Below, one piece after another: positions 54,796 through 62,743 of a stretch of DNA of 64,000 nt. How positions within the stretch are numbered: the first letter of the stretch is position 1; each line of letters starts with the position of its first letter. The position numbers and the translations under genes were made by a program. Source of the stretch: Aeromicrobium senzhongii. Its GTDB lineage: Bacteria > Actinomycetota > Actinomycetes > Propionibacteriales > Nocardioidaceae. Location of the stretch: positions 558,001 to 622,000 of the forward strand of contig NZ_CP060587.1 of NCBI RefSeq assembly GCF_014334735.1, given 5' to 3'. A model generated the notes under the pieces. It was not told the origin of the DNA and ran no database searches. It was given only the letters and a program-made list of their open reading frames with translations.

Positions 54796-56496
54796 ATGAG
54801 CGAGTTCGATTACGACGTCGTCATCGTCGGATCCGGGTTCGGCGGCAGCGTCTCGGCGCTGCGGCTGACCGAGAAGGGCTATAAGGTCCTCGTGCTGGAG
54901 TCCGGCCGCCGGTTCGCCGACGACCAGTTCGCCAAGAACTCCTGGCACCTGCGCGACTACCTGTGGGCGCCGAAGCTGGGCTGCTACGGCATCCAGCGGA
55001 TCAACCTGCTGCGCAACTCGCTGGTGCTGGCCGGTGCCGGGGTCGGCGGTGGCTCGCTGGTGTACGCGAACACCCTCTACGAGCCGCTCGACCCGTTCTA
55101 CGAGGACCCGGCCTGGAGCCACATCACCGACTGGAAGAGCGAGCTCGCGCCGTACTACGACCAGGCCAAGCGCATGCTCGGCGTGAACACGGTCGCGAAG
55201 ATGACCCCCGCCGACCGGGTGGTCAAGGAGGCCGCCGACCGGTTGGGCTACGGCGACACGTTCCACTTCGCGCCGGTCGGTGTGCTGTTCGGCGAGAACG
55301 AGGGCCAGGACGTCGGCGACCCGTACTTCGGCGGCGCCGGACCGGCTCGCAGGACCTGCATCAACTGCGGTGAGTGCATGTCGGGCTGCCGGCACAACGC
55401 CAAGAACACGCTGGTCAAGAACTACCTGTACCTGGCCGAGCAGGCCGGCGCCGAGGTCCGTGAGCTCACGACCGTGGTCGACGTGCGGCCCCGCGCCGGA
55501 GGCGGTTACGAGGTGCACTCGAAGTCCACGAAGAAGTGGCGCGGCACGCAGCCGGTCATCCGGGCCGAGCAGGTCGTGTTCTCGGCCGCCTCCCTGGGCA
55601 CGCAGCGGCTGCTGCACCGCCTGCGCGACTCCGGCAGCCTCCCGAACATCTCCGATCGCCTGGGCCTGCTGACCCGGACGAACTCCGAGGCGCTGATGGG
55701 CTCGGTCGCGATGCACCGCGAGGTCGACTACACCCGGGGCGTCGCGATCACCTCCTCGATCCACCCCGACCCCACGACGCACATCGAGCCGGTCCGGTAC
55801 GGCAAGGGCTCGAACGTGATGATGTTCGTCCAGATGGTGCTCTCCACCGACGGCAGCGGACACGATGAGCCCAAGCTGCGGACGGTCCTCAAGAACATCC
55901 TCAAGCTCGGCCCGCGCCTGCCCAAGCTCTACGACGCGTTCCACTGGTCCGAGCGCACCGTGATCGCCCTCGTGATGCAGGCCCGCGACAACTCGATCAC
56001 GACCTACACGAAGCGGCGGCTGTTCGGCGGTCGCAAGATGACCACGAAGCAGGGCACGGGCGAGCCCAACCCTACCTACATCGCGTCGGCGCACCGCGCC
56101 GTGACCGAGATGGCCGACTACATGGACGGAGTGCCCGGCGGCATCGTCACCGAGCCCATCGGCATCCCCATGACCGCGCACTTCCTGGGCGGGTGTGCCA
56201 TCGGCGACTCGCCGCAGACCGGCGTCATCGACCCCTACCAGCGCCTGTACGGCCACGAGGGACTGCACGTGATCGACGGCGCGGCCATCACGGCCAACCT
56301 GGGCGTGAACCCCTCGCTGACGATCACGGCTCAGGCCGAGCGGGCCGTGGCGCTCTGGCCGAACCGCGGCGAGCCCGACCAGCGGCCGGCGCTGGGCCAG
56401 CCGTACCGCCGGCTCGAGCCGGTCATGCCCAAGAACCCGGTCGTCCCGGTCGACGCCCCCGCGGCCTATCGGCTGCCCATCGTCGGGGTGTCCTGA
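54796..56496 (+). CDS. GMC family oxidoreductase (ChoD-like)
   Basis: A 566-residue FAD protein: dinucleotide motif GSGFGG (12-17), AGAGVGGGSLVYANTL, and a C-terminal HVIDGAAITANLGVNPSLTITA typical of GMC oxidases. It resembles mycobacterial ChoD (Rv3409c), which lies beside guaB3 there too; true cholesterol oxidase activity of ChoD is debated. Four cysteines in CINCGECMSGCRHNAKNT (188, 191, 194, 198) form an Fe-S-like spacing. The start follows a GAGGGG site, and its stop is inside the base of a large hairpin. Confidence 0.87.
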   Translation: MSEFDYDVVIVGSGFGGSVSALRLTEKGYKVLVLESGRRFADDQFAKNSWHLRDYLWAPKLGCYGIQRINLLRNSLVLAGAGVGGGSLVYANTLYEPLDPFYEDPAWSHITDWKSELAPYYDQAKRMLGVNTVAKMTPADRVVKEAADRLGYGDTFHFAPVGVLFGENEGQDVGDPYFGGAGPARRTCINCGECMSGCRHNAKNTLVKNYLYLAEQAGAEVRELTTVVDVRPRAGGGYEVHSKSTKKWRGTQPVIRAEQVVFSAASLGTQRLLHRLRDSGSLPNISDRLGLLTRTNSEALMGSVAMHREVDYTRGVAITSSIHPDPTTHIEPVRYGKGSNVMMFVQMVLSTDGSGHDEPKLRTVLKNILKLGPRLPKLYDAFHWSERTVIALVMQARDNSITTYTKRRLFGGRKMTTKQGTGEPNPTYIASAHRAVTEMADYMDGVPGGIVTEPIGIPMTAHFLGGCAIGDSPQTGVIDPYQRLYGHEGLHVIDGAAITANLGVNPSLTITAQAERAVALWPNRGEPDQRPALGQPYRRLEPVMPKNPVVPVDAPAAYRLPIVGVS

Positions 56497-56502
56497 GGCG
56501 CT

Positions 56503-56580
56503 GGTTTACCACGGTCCCGTGGTAAACCAGCGCCTCCCAAGGGAAACTTCCTTGGGGACGAGCCAGATTGCCTGGGGAAG
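56503..56580 (+). repeat. Left 78-bp repeat (two hairpins)
   Basis: Hairpin A (56495-56536) is a perfect 19-bp stem with a GTCC loop, built on GGTTTACCACG/CGTGGTAAACC. Hairpin B (56537-56558 region) is CCCAAGG/CCTTGGG with loop GAAACTT. The repeat ends TTGCCTGGGGAAG immediately before the stop codon of the enclosed gene. Confidence 0.8.
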
Positions 56581-57558
56581 TCACCCGAGGGGAAGGTGAA
56601 CCGCATTCCTGCCGAACTGCCGACGGGAATGTTCCAATGAAGCCGCGAGTTCGTGGGCCCACGTGCGGACGCGGGAAGCAGCGAGTTCGTTCCATGTCCA
56701 TCGGGTCATTCCCCGTCCCGTGGCGCGGACGAGGTCTTCACGCCGTTTCTCCCGGATGAGGGCTTCCCGCCCATCGCCGTACGCGCTGTACTTCCTCATC
56801 CCATCGAACTCGCCCACGTGACGATGGAGTTCCCACTCGAAGTCGACGCGCGCCAGGGTGCTGCCGTCGGCGTTGGTGATGGTCGATTGAAGCTCAGGAC
56901 GGGGTACACCGTGGCGCCAGAGGTGGTAGAGGGAGCGCGATTCGCCGACCGACTCGATTCGTCCGTCGGCCAGACGGATGGCCAGGCGGGCGTGTGAGTA
57001 GCCCGGCCAGCGGTTGAAGCGGGTCTCGAGATCGAGCAGCTCCTCCTTCGTCGACAACCCGGCGTGAAGGGCCGATGAAACGGCCACCACACCAGACTCC
57101 GTGCCGTCGAGAGAGGCGAGTTCGAACAGGGAACGAGCGGGGGAAACGACGCGGACCCCCTCCACGCGAGTCAACTCCCCTGAGGGCACCTCGGCTTCGT
57201 GGTGGACCACACCGGCCTCGCGTCGACCGCCTTTGCCGTCGAGATGGGTCACGTGCACGTGGCGAAAGGCCGGCCGGTACATCTCGATCCCGTGCAGGGC
57301 CGCGGCGGAGTGGTGGGAGAGCGCCACGCCGGGACCCAGACGATCGAGTACGGCTCTGCAGTGGACGAGATGGCGTTCCACAACGCTGAGTGCGTCGTAA
57401 ACCTGGCGGTCGACGTAGGTTCCATGACGCAGCCTGGTCAAGAACGACTGGTGTACGAGCAGGCGGATCATTCGGTCGCTGTAACCCATGGAGACCAAAT
57501 CCCTGCGCAGGAGATGTCCGCCGTTGGTCGCGAGTGCGTCGCGCAGTTCTGCATGCAT
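56581..57558 (-). CDS. AbiEi-type winged-helix protein with DUF559/Vsr-like nuclease C-terminus
   Basis: A 325-residue protein. The first ~50 residues (GGHLLRRDLVSMGYSDRMIRL, LRHGTYVD) match the winged-helix domain of AbiEi, the antitoxin/regulator of type IV AbiE systems. The C-terminal third looks like a PD-(D/E)XK endonuclease of the DUF559/Vsr group: GES near 205-207, RVDFEWE (Asp239), EFDGMRKY (Glu250-Lys256) and EKRREDLVR near 270-278. No AbiEii toxin neighbour exists. It is exactly enclosed by inverted repeats and lacks an obvious ribosome site. Function is unknown: orphan regulator, defence nuclease or repeat-associated nuclease. Confidence 0.78.
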   Translation of the reverse strand: MHAELRDALATNGGHLLRRDLVSMGYSDRMIRLLVHQSFLTRLRHGTYVDRQVYDALSVVERHLVHCRAVLDRLGPGVALSHHSAAALHGIEMYRPAFRHVHVTHLDGKGGRREAGVVHHEAEVPSGELTRVEGVRVVSPARSLFELASLDGTESGVVAVSSALHAGLSTKEELLDLETRFNRWPGYSHARLAIRLADGRIESVGESRSLYHLWRHGVPRPELQSTITNADGSTLARVDFEWELHRHVGEFDGMRKYSAYGDGREALIREKRREDLVRATGRGMTRWTWNELAASRVRTWAHELAASLEHSRRQFGRNAVHLPLG

Positions 57559-57650
57559 GGCCTGAGGCTGTCGGCTGGTTCGCCCGAGGAGAACGGCCTC
57601 AGCGGAGCCTGTTGATCTCGGAAGTGCTCACCGCGGGCCTGTGGAGAGTG

Positions 57651-57728
57651 CTTCCCCAGGCAAGTGCGCGCTGCCCCAGGGAAGTTTCCCCAGGGAGGCG
57701 GCGGTTTACCACGGCACCGTGGTAAACC
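57651..57728 (-). repeat. Right 78-bp repeat (two hairpins), inverted copy
   Basis: Read on the minus strand it aligns without gaps to the left copy. Hairpin A (57702-57729) keeps the GGTTTACCACG/CGTGGTAAACC stem. Hairpin B has CCCTGGG arms with one central mismatch. It lies 92 bp upstream of the enclosed gene's start, so it may also influence its transcription. Confidence 0.8.
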
Positions 57729-57729
57729 G

Positions 57730-58311
57730 TCAGTCCCGCAGCGGCCGGAAGACGCCCGCGGGGGTCAGGACGAGGTCGACGGGCCGGTCGTGCGTCTCGT
57801 GGGGGACGTGGGGGAGGAGCTCGTCCTCGAACACCAGCGCGCACACCACGCCGTCGAAGCCGGCCAGCGCGCGGTCGTAGTAGCCGGCGCCCCGGCCGAG
57901 CCGGTTGCCGCCGTGGTCGACGGCCAGTGCCGGGACGAGCGCGATGTCGCAGGTCGCCAGGGCGTCGGGACCCAGGTCCGCGCCGACGGGCTCGGGGACG
58001 CCGAGCGATCCGGCGCGGACGGCGTCGGTCGCGTGCTCGACCCACGTCAGGGAGCGATCCGGATGACTCACGGGCACCAGCACCGTGACCTGCCGATCCT
58101 GCAGCCATTGCAGGAGAGGAGCGGTGCCCGGCTCGCTGGGCATGGAGAGGTAGGCCGCCACCCGGGCCGCGCGGGCCAAGGCCGGCAACGCGGCCGCGTG
58201 GAGGGCGATCGCCTCGGCGGCGGCCACCCGATCCTGGGGTGATCTCGTGCGCCGCCCCGCGGCCAGTGACGTGCGCAACTGAACCTTCTCACTGATCACG
58301 TCGGCCGACAT
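57730..58311 (-). CDS. 5-formyltetrahydrofolate cyclo-ligase
   Basis: A 193-residue ATP-dependent enzyme that recycles 5-formyl-THF to 5,10-methenyl-THF. VAAYLSMPSEPGTAPLLQWL early and LGRGAGYYDRALA with the P-loop-like RGxGxYDR motif are diagnostic. ATG 58311 is 18 bp from the divergent uridylyltransferase ATG; a TAGGCT lies 6 bp upstream, so leaderless initiation is likely. Its stop abuts the inverted-repeat cassette. Confidence 0.92.
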   Translation of the reverse strand: MSADVISEKVQLRTSLAAGRRTRSPQDRVAAAEAIALHAAALPALARAARVAAYLSMPSEPGTAPLLQWLQDRQVTVLVPVSHPDRSLTWVEHATDAVRAGSLGVPEPVGADLGPDALATCDIALVPALAVDHGGNRLGRGAGYYDRALAGFDGVVCALVFEDELLPHVPHETHDRPVDLVLTPAGVFRPLRD

Positions 58312-58329
58312 GCCGCTAGCCTAGGCCCG
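58312..58329. promoter_or_regulatory. 18-bp divergent promoter with overlapping -10 hexamers
   Basis: Plus-strand TAGCCT (58317-58322) is 7 bp from ATG 58330, and minus-strand TAGGCT (58323-58318) is 6 bp from ATG 58311. The two hexamers share five base pairs in CTAGCCTAG. Both genes would be leaderless and could not bind polymerase at once. Confidence 0.55.
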
Positions 58330-59706
58330 ATGAAAGCACTGGCAGACGCACAGGACAAGATGCGCTCGGACGGACTTCCCGAGCAGGCGATCGACGTCTT
58401 CACGGCGTTCTACCACCAGCTGGAGGAAGGTGCGTCGGGCCTGATCCCCGAGTCCGACGTCGATCCGCTGACCGATGTCGAGAGCATCGCGCGTCTGGAC
58501 TTCGACGACGAGACCTTGCGCCGCGCGGCCGCCGAGACGGTCGTCATCAAGCTCAACGGCGGACTCGGCACGACGATGGGCATGAAGCAGGCCAAGTCGC
58601 TGTTGCCGATCAAGCACCGGCTGAGCTTCCTGGACCTGATCGTCGACCAGGTCTGGCACGTGCGGTCCACCCTCGGCGTGGACCTGCCGCTGCTGTTCAT
58701 GAACAGCTTCCGCACCCGCGACGACACCCTGGCCGCGCTGGCGCGCTACCCCGAGCTCAAGGTCGGCGATCTGCCGTTGGACTTCGTCCAGAACCGTGAG
58801 CCGCGGCTGGACGCCGAGACCCTCGAGCCCGTCGAGTGGCCGGCCGATCCCTCGCTGGAGTGGTGCCCGCCCGGCCACGCCGACCTCTACACCGCCCTGG
58901 ACGCGTCCGGTGTGCTCGACCAGCTGATCGAGGCGGGGTATCGCTATGCCTCGATCTCGAACGCCGACAACCTCGGTGCCGTGCCCGATCCCGCGATGAT
59001 GGCGTGGTTCGCGGAGACGGGCGCGCCCTACGCCGCCGAGGTGTGCCGTCGCACGCCGGCCGACGTCAAGGGCGGACACCTCGTCGTGCGCAAGTCCGAC
59101 GGCCGCCTGATCCTGCGCGAGACCGCGCAGATCGCCCCGGAGGACCGCGAGGCCGCCGCCGACCTGCACGTGCACAAGTACTTCCACACGAACAATCTGT
59201 GGTTCGACCTGCACGCGCTGCGCGCCGAGCTCGACCGGGCGAACGGCGTGCTCGACCTGCCGCTGATCCGCAACCAGAAGCGGGTCGACCCGACCGATCC
59301 CGCCAGCCCCGAGGTGATCCAGATCGAGTCCGCGATGGGCGCGGCGATCTCGGTGTTCGAGGGTGCGACCGCGATCGAGGTCGACCGGGCGCGGTTCCTG
59401 CCGGTCAAGACGACCGACGACCTGCTGTTGCTGCGCTCCGACGTCTACGACGTGGGCCCGGACTACCAGCTGCGCGCCCGTCTCGACGACGTTCCGGCGG
59501 TCGATCTGGACAAGCGCTACTTCGGCGCGATCGCCGAGTTCGACAAGCGACTGCCGTTCTCGGTGTCGTTGCTGTACGCCACGTCCCTGACCGTGCGCGG
59601 CGACTGGAGCTTCGGTGAAGGCGTCGTCGTGCGCGGCGATGTCGTGCTCGAGGACGAGGGCCGGGCGCGCCACGTGGCGTCCGGAACCGTGCTGTCCGGG
59701 ATCTGA
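58330..59706 (+). CDS. UTP-glucose-1-phosphate uridylyltransferase (UDPGP type)
   Basis: A 458-residue uridylyltransferase of the UDPGP (eukaryote-like) family, not the ~300-residue bacterial GalU type. VIKLNGGLGTTMGMKQAKSL is the nucleotide-binding motif, followed by FMNSFRTRDDT, NREPRL, WCPPGHADLY and NADNLGAV. It makes UDP-glucose for cell-wall and trehalose/glycan synthesis. Neighbouring moeA, rimJ and glpR follow the order of M. tuberculosis Rv0993-Rv0996. Confidence 0.93.
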   Translation: MKALADAQDKMRSDGLPEQAIDVFTAFYHQLEEGASGLIPESDVDPLTDVESIARLDFDDETLRRAAAETVVIKLNGGLGTTMGMKQAKSLLPIKHRLSFLDLIVDQVWHVRSTLGVDLPLLFMNSFRTRDDTLAALARYPELKVGDLPLDFVQNREPRLDAETLEPVEWPADPSLEWCPPGHADLYTALDASGVLDQLIEAGYRYASISNADNLGAVPDPAMMAWFAETGAPYAAEVCRRTPADVKGGHLVVRKSDGRLILRETAQIAPEDREAAADLHVHKYFHTNNLWFDLHALRAELDRANGVLDLPLIRNQKRVDPTDPASPEVIQIESAMGAAISVFEGATAIEVDRARFLPVKTTDDLLLLRSDVYDVGPDYQLRARLDDVPAVDLDKRYFGAIAEFDKRLPFSVSLLYATSLTVRGDWSFGEGVVVRGDVVLEDEGRARHVASGTVLSGI

Positions 59707-59720
59707 GTCCGTCCGCCGGT

Positions 59721-59734
59721 TAGGCTGGCACGCA
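59721..59734 (+). promoter_or_regulatory. Leaderless-type -10 for moeA/glp
   Basis: TAGGCT (59721-59726), 7-bp gap, ATG 59734. Confidence 0.5.
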
Positions 59735-61008
59735 TGTCGTCAGGTCAACTGCCCCCGCGGACGCGTCCCGTCAGCGTGGCCCCCGGTCGCCTGACGGTCG
59801 AAGACCATCTCGAGACCATCTTGCGTGGCGTCGGCCCGTTGGCGGCCTACGACCAGCCGGTCGTCGAGTCGCTGGGCCTGAGCCTGCACGAGGACGTCCT
59901 GGCCAATGAGGACCTGCCACGGTTCTCCTCGGCTGCCGTCGACGGGTACGCCGTCAACGCCACCGACGTCGTCGGGGCCCGTCCCGGCGAGCCGGTCGAG
60001 TTGCCGGTCGTGGCCGAGATCGTCGCCGGCCTGGGCAAGCCGTTCGCCATCAGCGCCGGCTCGTGCGTGCGGATCATGGCCGGAGCGCCGCTGCCGCGCG
60101 GCGCCGACGCCGTCGTGCCGGCCGACTCGACCGACGGAGGGCGCACCAAGGTCGCGATCGGCCGCGCCGTGCTGGCCGGGGCGGGCGTGCGCCACGCGGC
60201 CGGAGACCTCTCCCGCGGCGCCGTCGCGCTTCCCGAGGGAGCCGTGCTCGGCCCCCGCGAGATCGGACTGCTCGCCGCGATCGGCCGCGACCGCGTCCGG
60301 GCCCGTCCGCGTCCGCGCGTCGTGGTCATGTCGACCGGTCGTGAGCTGCGCGAGCCCGGAGCCCACCTCGAGGTGGACTCCGTGTTCGATGCGAACTCCT
60401 CCATGCTCGCCGCCGCCGTTCGCGACCTCGGCGCCATCGCCTACCGCGTCGGCGTCGTCGACGACGATCCGGCCGTCTTCAAGCGCGTGCTCTCCGACCA
60501 GTTGGTGCGTGCCGACCTGGTCGTCACGACCGGCGGCATCACCGGCGACGACCGGGCCCTGGTCAAGCGCACGCTGACCGAGGTCGGCGAGGTGGCGTTC
60601 TCCGACGTCGCCATGACCCCGGGCCGCACCCACGGGTTCGGCCGGGTCTTCGAGGAGCAGACGCCCGTCATCACGCTGCCCGGCGACCCGGTGTCGGCCT
60701 ATGTCGGGTTCGAGGTCTTCGTGGTGCCGGCGATCCGGCGGATGCTCGGGCGCACGCCCTACCGCCGCCCGCAGGTGCACGCGGTCCTGGCCGAGGACCT
60801 GAGGTCCGACACGGGGCTGCGCGAGTACCGCCCGGCGTTCTTCGAGGTCACGCACCGAGGCGCCAAGGTCACCCCGCTGCCGCACACCGGCCCGCACCTG
60901 GTCGGAGCGCTGGCCAAGGCCAACGCGTTGATCGTCGTGGGCGAGGACGAGAGCGCGCTCAATCTCGGCGACACCGTCCGCACCCTGGTGCTGGACCGCA
61001 ACTTCTGA
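59734..61008 (+). CDS. moeA: Molybdopterin molybdotransferase MoeA / gephyrin-like Glp
   Basis: A 424-residue MoeA-family protein. Domain I/III (about 20-180) has DLPRFSSAAVDGYAVNA and IMAGAPLPRGADAVV; the MPT-binding MoaB-like domain (about 190-330) has VVVMSTGREL, VVTTGGITGDD and MTPGRTHGFG; a C-terminal domain IV follows. Known role: Mo insertion into molybdopterin. In actinomycetes some copies (Glp) instead bind FtsZ with GlpR at the division site; a GlpR-type gene at 61694 makes that role likely here. Confidence 0.9.
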   Translation: MSSGQLPPRTRPVSVAPGRLTVEDHLETILRGVGPLAAYDQPVVESLGLSLHEDVLANEDLPRFSSAAVDGYAVNATDVVGARPGEPVELPVVAEIVAGLGKPFAISAGSCVRIMAGAPLPRGADAVVPADSTDGGRTKVAIGRAVLAGAGVRHAAGDLSRGAVALPEGAVLGPREIGLLAAIGRDRVRARPRPRVVVMSTGRELREPGAHLEVDSVFDANSSMLAAAVRDLGAIAYRVGVVDDDPAVFKRVLSDQLVRADLVVTTGGITGDDRALVKRTLTEVGEVAFSDVAMTPGRTHGFGRVFEEQTPVITLPGDPVSAYVGFEVFVVPAIRRMLGRTPYRRPQVHAVLAEDLRSDTGLREYRPAFFEVTHRGAKVTPLPHTGPHLVGALAKANALIVVGEDESALNLGDTVRTLVLDRNF

Positions 61009-61610
61009 TGGCTCGCGGCTGGCCGGCGACGCTGTCGGACGGACTCATCGGCGTGCGGCCGCTCGTGCGCCGCGACGCCTCCGCCTGGGCCCGGCTGCGC
61101 ACCGAGAACCTCGAGTGGCTGGGTCCGTGGGAGGCCACGCTGCCCCGGGGCGAGGGCGTCGCGCCGGAGTCGTACGGCGCGACGATCGGCGCCCTGCGGC
61201 GGCGCGCCCGCGAGGGCACCGCGATGCCGTTCGCGATCACCTGGGCCGGGACGATGGTCGGTCAGGTGACGGTCAGCGGGATCACGCGCGGCTCGGCGTT
61301 GTGGGCCAGCATCGGCTATTGGGTGGCGCGCAGTCACGCGGGCCGGGGCGTCACTCCCACCGCCGTCGCGCTCGTGTGCGACCACCTGTTCACGCAGGTC
61401 GGGCTCCATCGGATCGAGATCTCCATCCGCCCCGAGAACGCCGCGAGCCTGCGAGTCGTCGAGAAGCTGGGTTTCGCCGAGTTCGGGCTGGCGCCGCGCT
61501 ACCTGCACATCGCGGGGGACTGGCGCGACCACCGGCTGTTCCAATTGCTGCGAGAAGACGTGCCCGACGGGGTCCTGCACCGGCTGCGCCACGGCTCTGC
61601 CGACAGCTGA
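61008..61610 (+). CDS. RimJ/RimL-type GNAT acetyltransferase
   Basis: A 200-residue acetyltransferase of the RimJ/RimL subgroup: LIGVRPLVRRDASAWARLR at the start, SIGYWVARSHAGRGVTPTAV as the acetyl-CoA loop, and IRPENAASLRVVEKLGF. ATG 61008 overlaps the moeA stop by one base (TGATG). It corresponds in position to Rv0995 of M. tuberculosis. Protein N-terminal acetylation is the usual role; the target is unknown. Confidence 0.9.
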   Translation: MARGWPATLSDGLIGVRPLVRRDASAWARLRTENLEWLGPWEATLPRGEGVAPESYGATIGALRRRAREGTAMPFAITWAGTMVGQVTVSGITRGSALWASIGYWVARSHAGRGVTPTAVALVCDHLFTQVGLHRIEISIRPENAASLRVVEKLGFAEFGLAPRYLHIAGDWRDHRLFQLLREDVPDGVLHRLRHGSADS

Positions 61611-61680
61611 GTGACGCACGCCCGACGAACTCCGGGGCGACACGCCCCCGTCCCTCCCACGGATCACGTCCGTCACGACC

Positions 61681-61694
61681 TACGGTTTCAAACG
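61681..61694 (+). promoter_or_regulatory. Leaderless-type -10 for glpR
   Basis: TACGGT (61681-61686), 7-bp gap, GTG 61694. Confidence 0.45.
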
Positions 61695-62674
61695 TGGAGG
61701 GTTCCAGCGGACTGATCGTCGCATTCGTCGTCGCACTGTGGGCGGCGTACTTCGTCCCGCTCGTCCTGCGTCGCTACGACGAGGCGGGCAAGAACTCGTC
61801 CCTCGACCAGGACGGACCGACCCGACGTGTGGTCGAGCCCCGTCGCGTCACCGTCACCGCCCAGGAGCGTCCCGTCGAGCAGAAGCGCCCGGCGCCGGCC
61901 GCCCCGGCCCCCCTGAAGAGGACTTCCCCTCGTGTCGACCGGACTTCTCCGGCGGTCGACACGCAGCGTCCGCGCGTCTCGCGCGAAGCCGCTCGCATCG
62001 CCGCCCGCCGTCGCCGCAACGTGCTGCTGACGCTGGTCGCCGTGCTGGCGGTGCTCTCCGGTCTCGCGATCGCTCGTGTCACCGCGGTGTGGACCCCGGC
62101 CATCGGTGTCGGCCTGATCGTCGCCTGGCTCGTGTTGTGCCGCGTCATGGTCCGCCAGGAGCGTGGCATCGGTCGCCAGAGTGAGGGTCGTTCGTCGGCC
62201 GGCCTGGGTGCTGCTGTTCGTCGCCTGCGCGCTGTCCCGGCCGCCACCGGCCGTCTGTTCAGCTGGGCGTCGGGCCGCGTCACCGAGGGCGGCTCGAAGG
62301 CTGCCGTCGGCGGCACCGCCGCCGACGAGGAGATGACCGTCGTCGTCTCCGACCAGGTCGAGGACTACGACCCGAACCGCCGCAACGTCATGGAGATGGA
62401 CGCCCCGCTGGGTGCCGACGCCTTGGACGAGCAGCTGCAGATCGCGGTCCCCAGCGTCTCGGCCACCACGGGCGAGCCGGTCTGGGATCCGCTGCCGATC
62501 ACGGTTCCGACGTACGTCAGCAAGCCGCGTGCCGGTCGCACCGTGCGCACCATCGAGTTCGGTCAGCCCGGCGCCTGGACGTCCGGTCACGTCGAGGGTG
62601 AGCAGACCGAACTGCCCGGCATCGCAGGCGATGAGGGCGACACCGGCACCGAGCAGCGCGCCGTCGGTCACTGA
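61694..62674 (+). CDS. GlpR/SepX-like divisome membrane protein
   Basis: A 326-residue protein. An N-terminal membrane helix (GLIVAFVVALWAAYFVPLVL, about 5-24), a Pro/Arg-rich linker, two further hydrophobic segments (about 115-155) and a long hydrophilic C-terminal region with DPLPITVPTYVSKPRAGRTV, the conserved tail motif of SepX/GlpR proteins. Streptomyces SepX and corynebacterial GlpR organise division and interact with FtsZ or the MoeA-like Glp. GTG 61694 follows a leaderless -10. It is two genes after moeA/glp, as in other actinomycetes. Confidence 0.85.
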   Translation: MEGSSGLIVAFVVALWAAYFVPLVLRRYDEAGKNSSLDQDGPTRRVVEPRRVTVTAQERPVEQKRPAPAAPAPLKRTSPRVDRTSPAVDTQRPRVSREAARIAARRRRNVLLTLVAVLAVLSGLAIARVTAVWTPAIGVGLIVAWLVLCRVMVRQERGIGRQSEGRSSAGLGAAVRRLRAVPAATGRLFSWASGRVTEGGSKAAVGGTAADEEMTVVVSDQVEDYDPNRRNVMEMDAPLGADALDEQLQIAVPSVSATTGEPVWDPLPITVPTYVSKPRAGRTVRTIEFGQPGAWTSGHVEGEQTELPGIAGDEGDTGTEQRAVGH

Positions 62675-62743
62675 CCTGCGGCACGCAGACCGACCCGCGG
62701 ATGTGATCGGCGGAACGGTTTTGCTAGGCTGGACCACGGCCTT

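Larger units (their letters stand above)
56495..57729. mobile_element. Inverted-repeat-bounded cassette carrying an AbiEi/nuclease-like gene
   Basis: Two 78-bp repeats in opposite orientation (56503-56580 and 57651-57728; 65/78 identical, no gaps) enclose a single gene, 56581-57558. The outer ends touch the stop codons of two convergent chromosomal genes: GMC stop 56494-56496 and 5-FCL stop 57730-57732. No transposase and no target-site duplication are visible. A REP-like cassette is the best description; mobility is inferred. Confidence 0.6.

Noticed and set aside
56495-57729. Insertion sequence or complete type IV toxin-antitoxin operon
   Set aside because: No transposase motif, no target-site duplication and no AbiEii nucleotidyltransferase gene; only the AbiEi-like protein is present, so neither label is supported.
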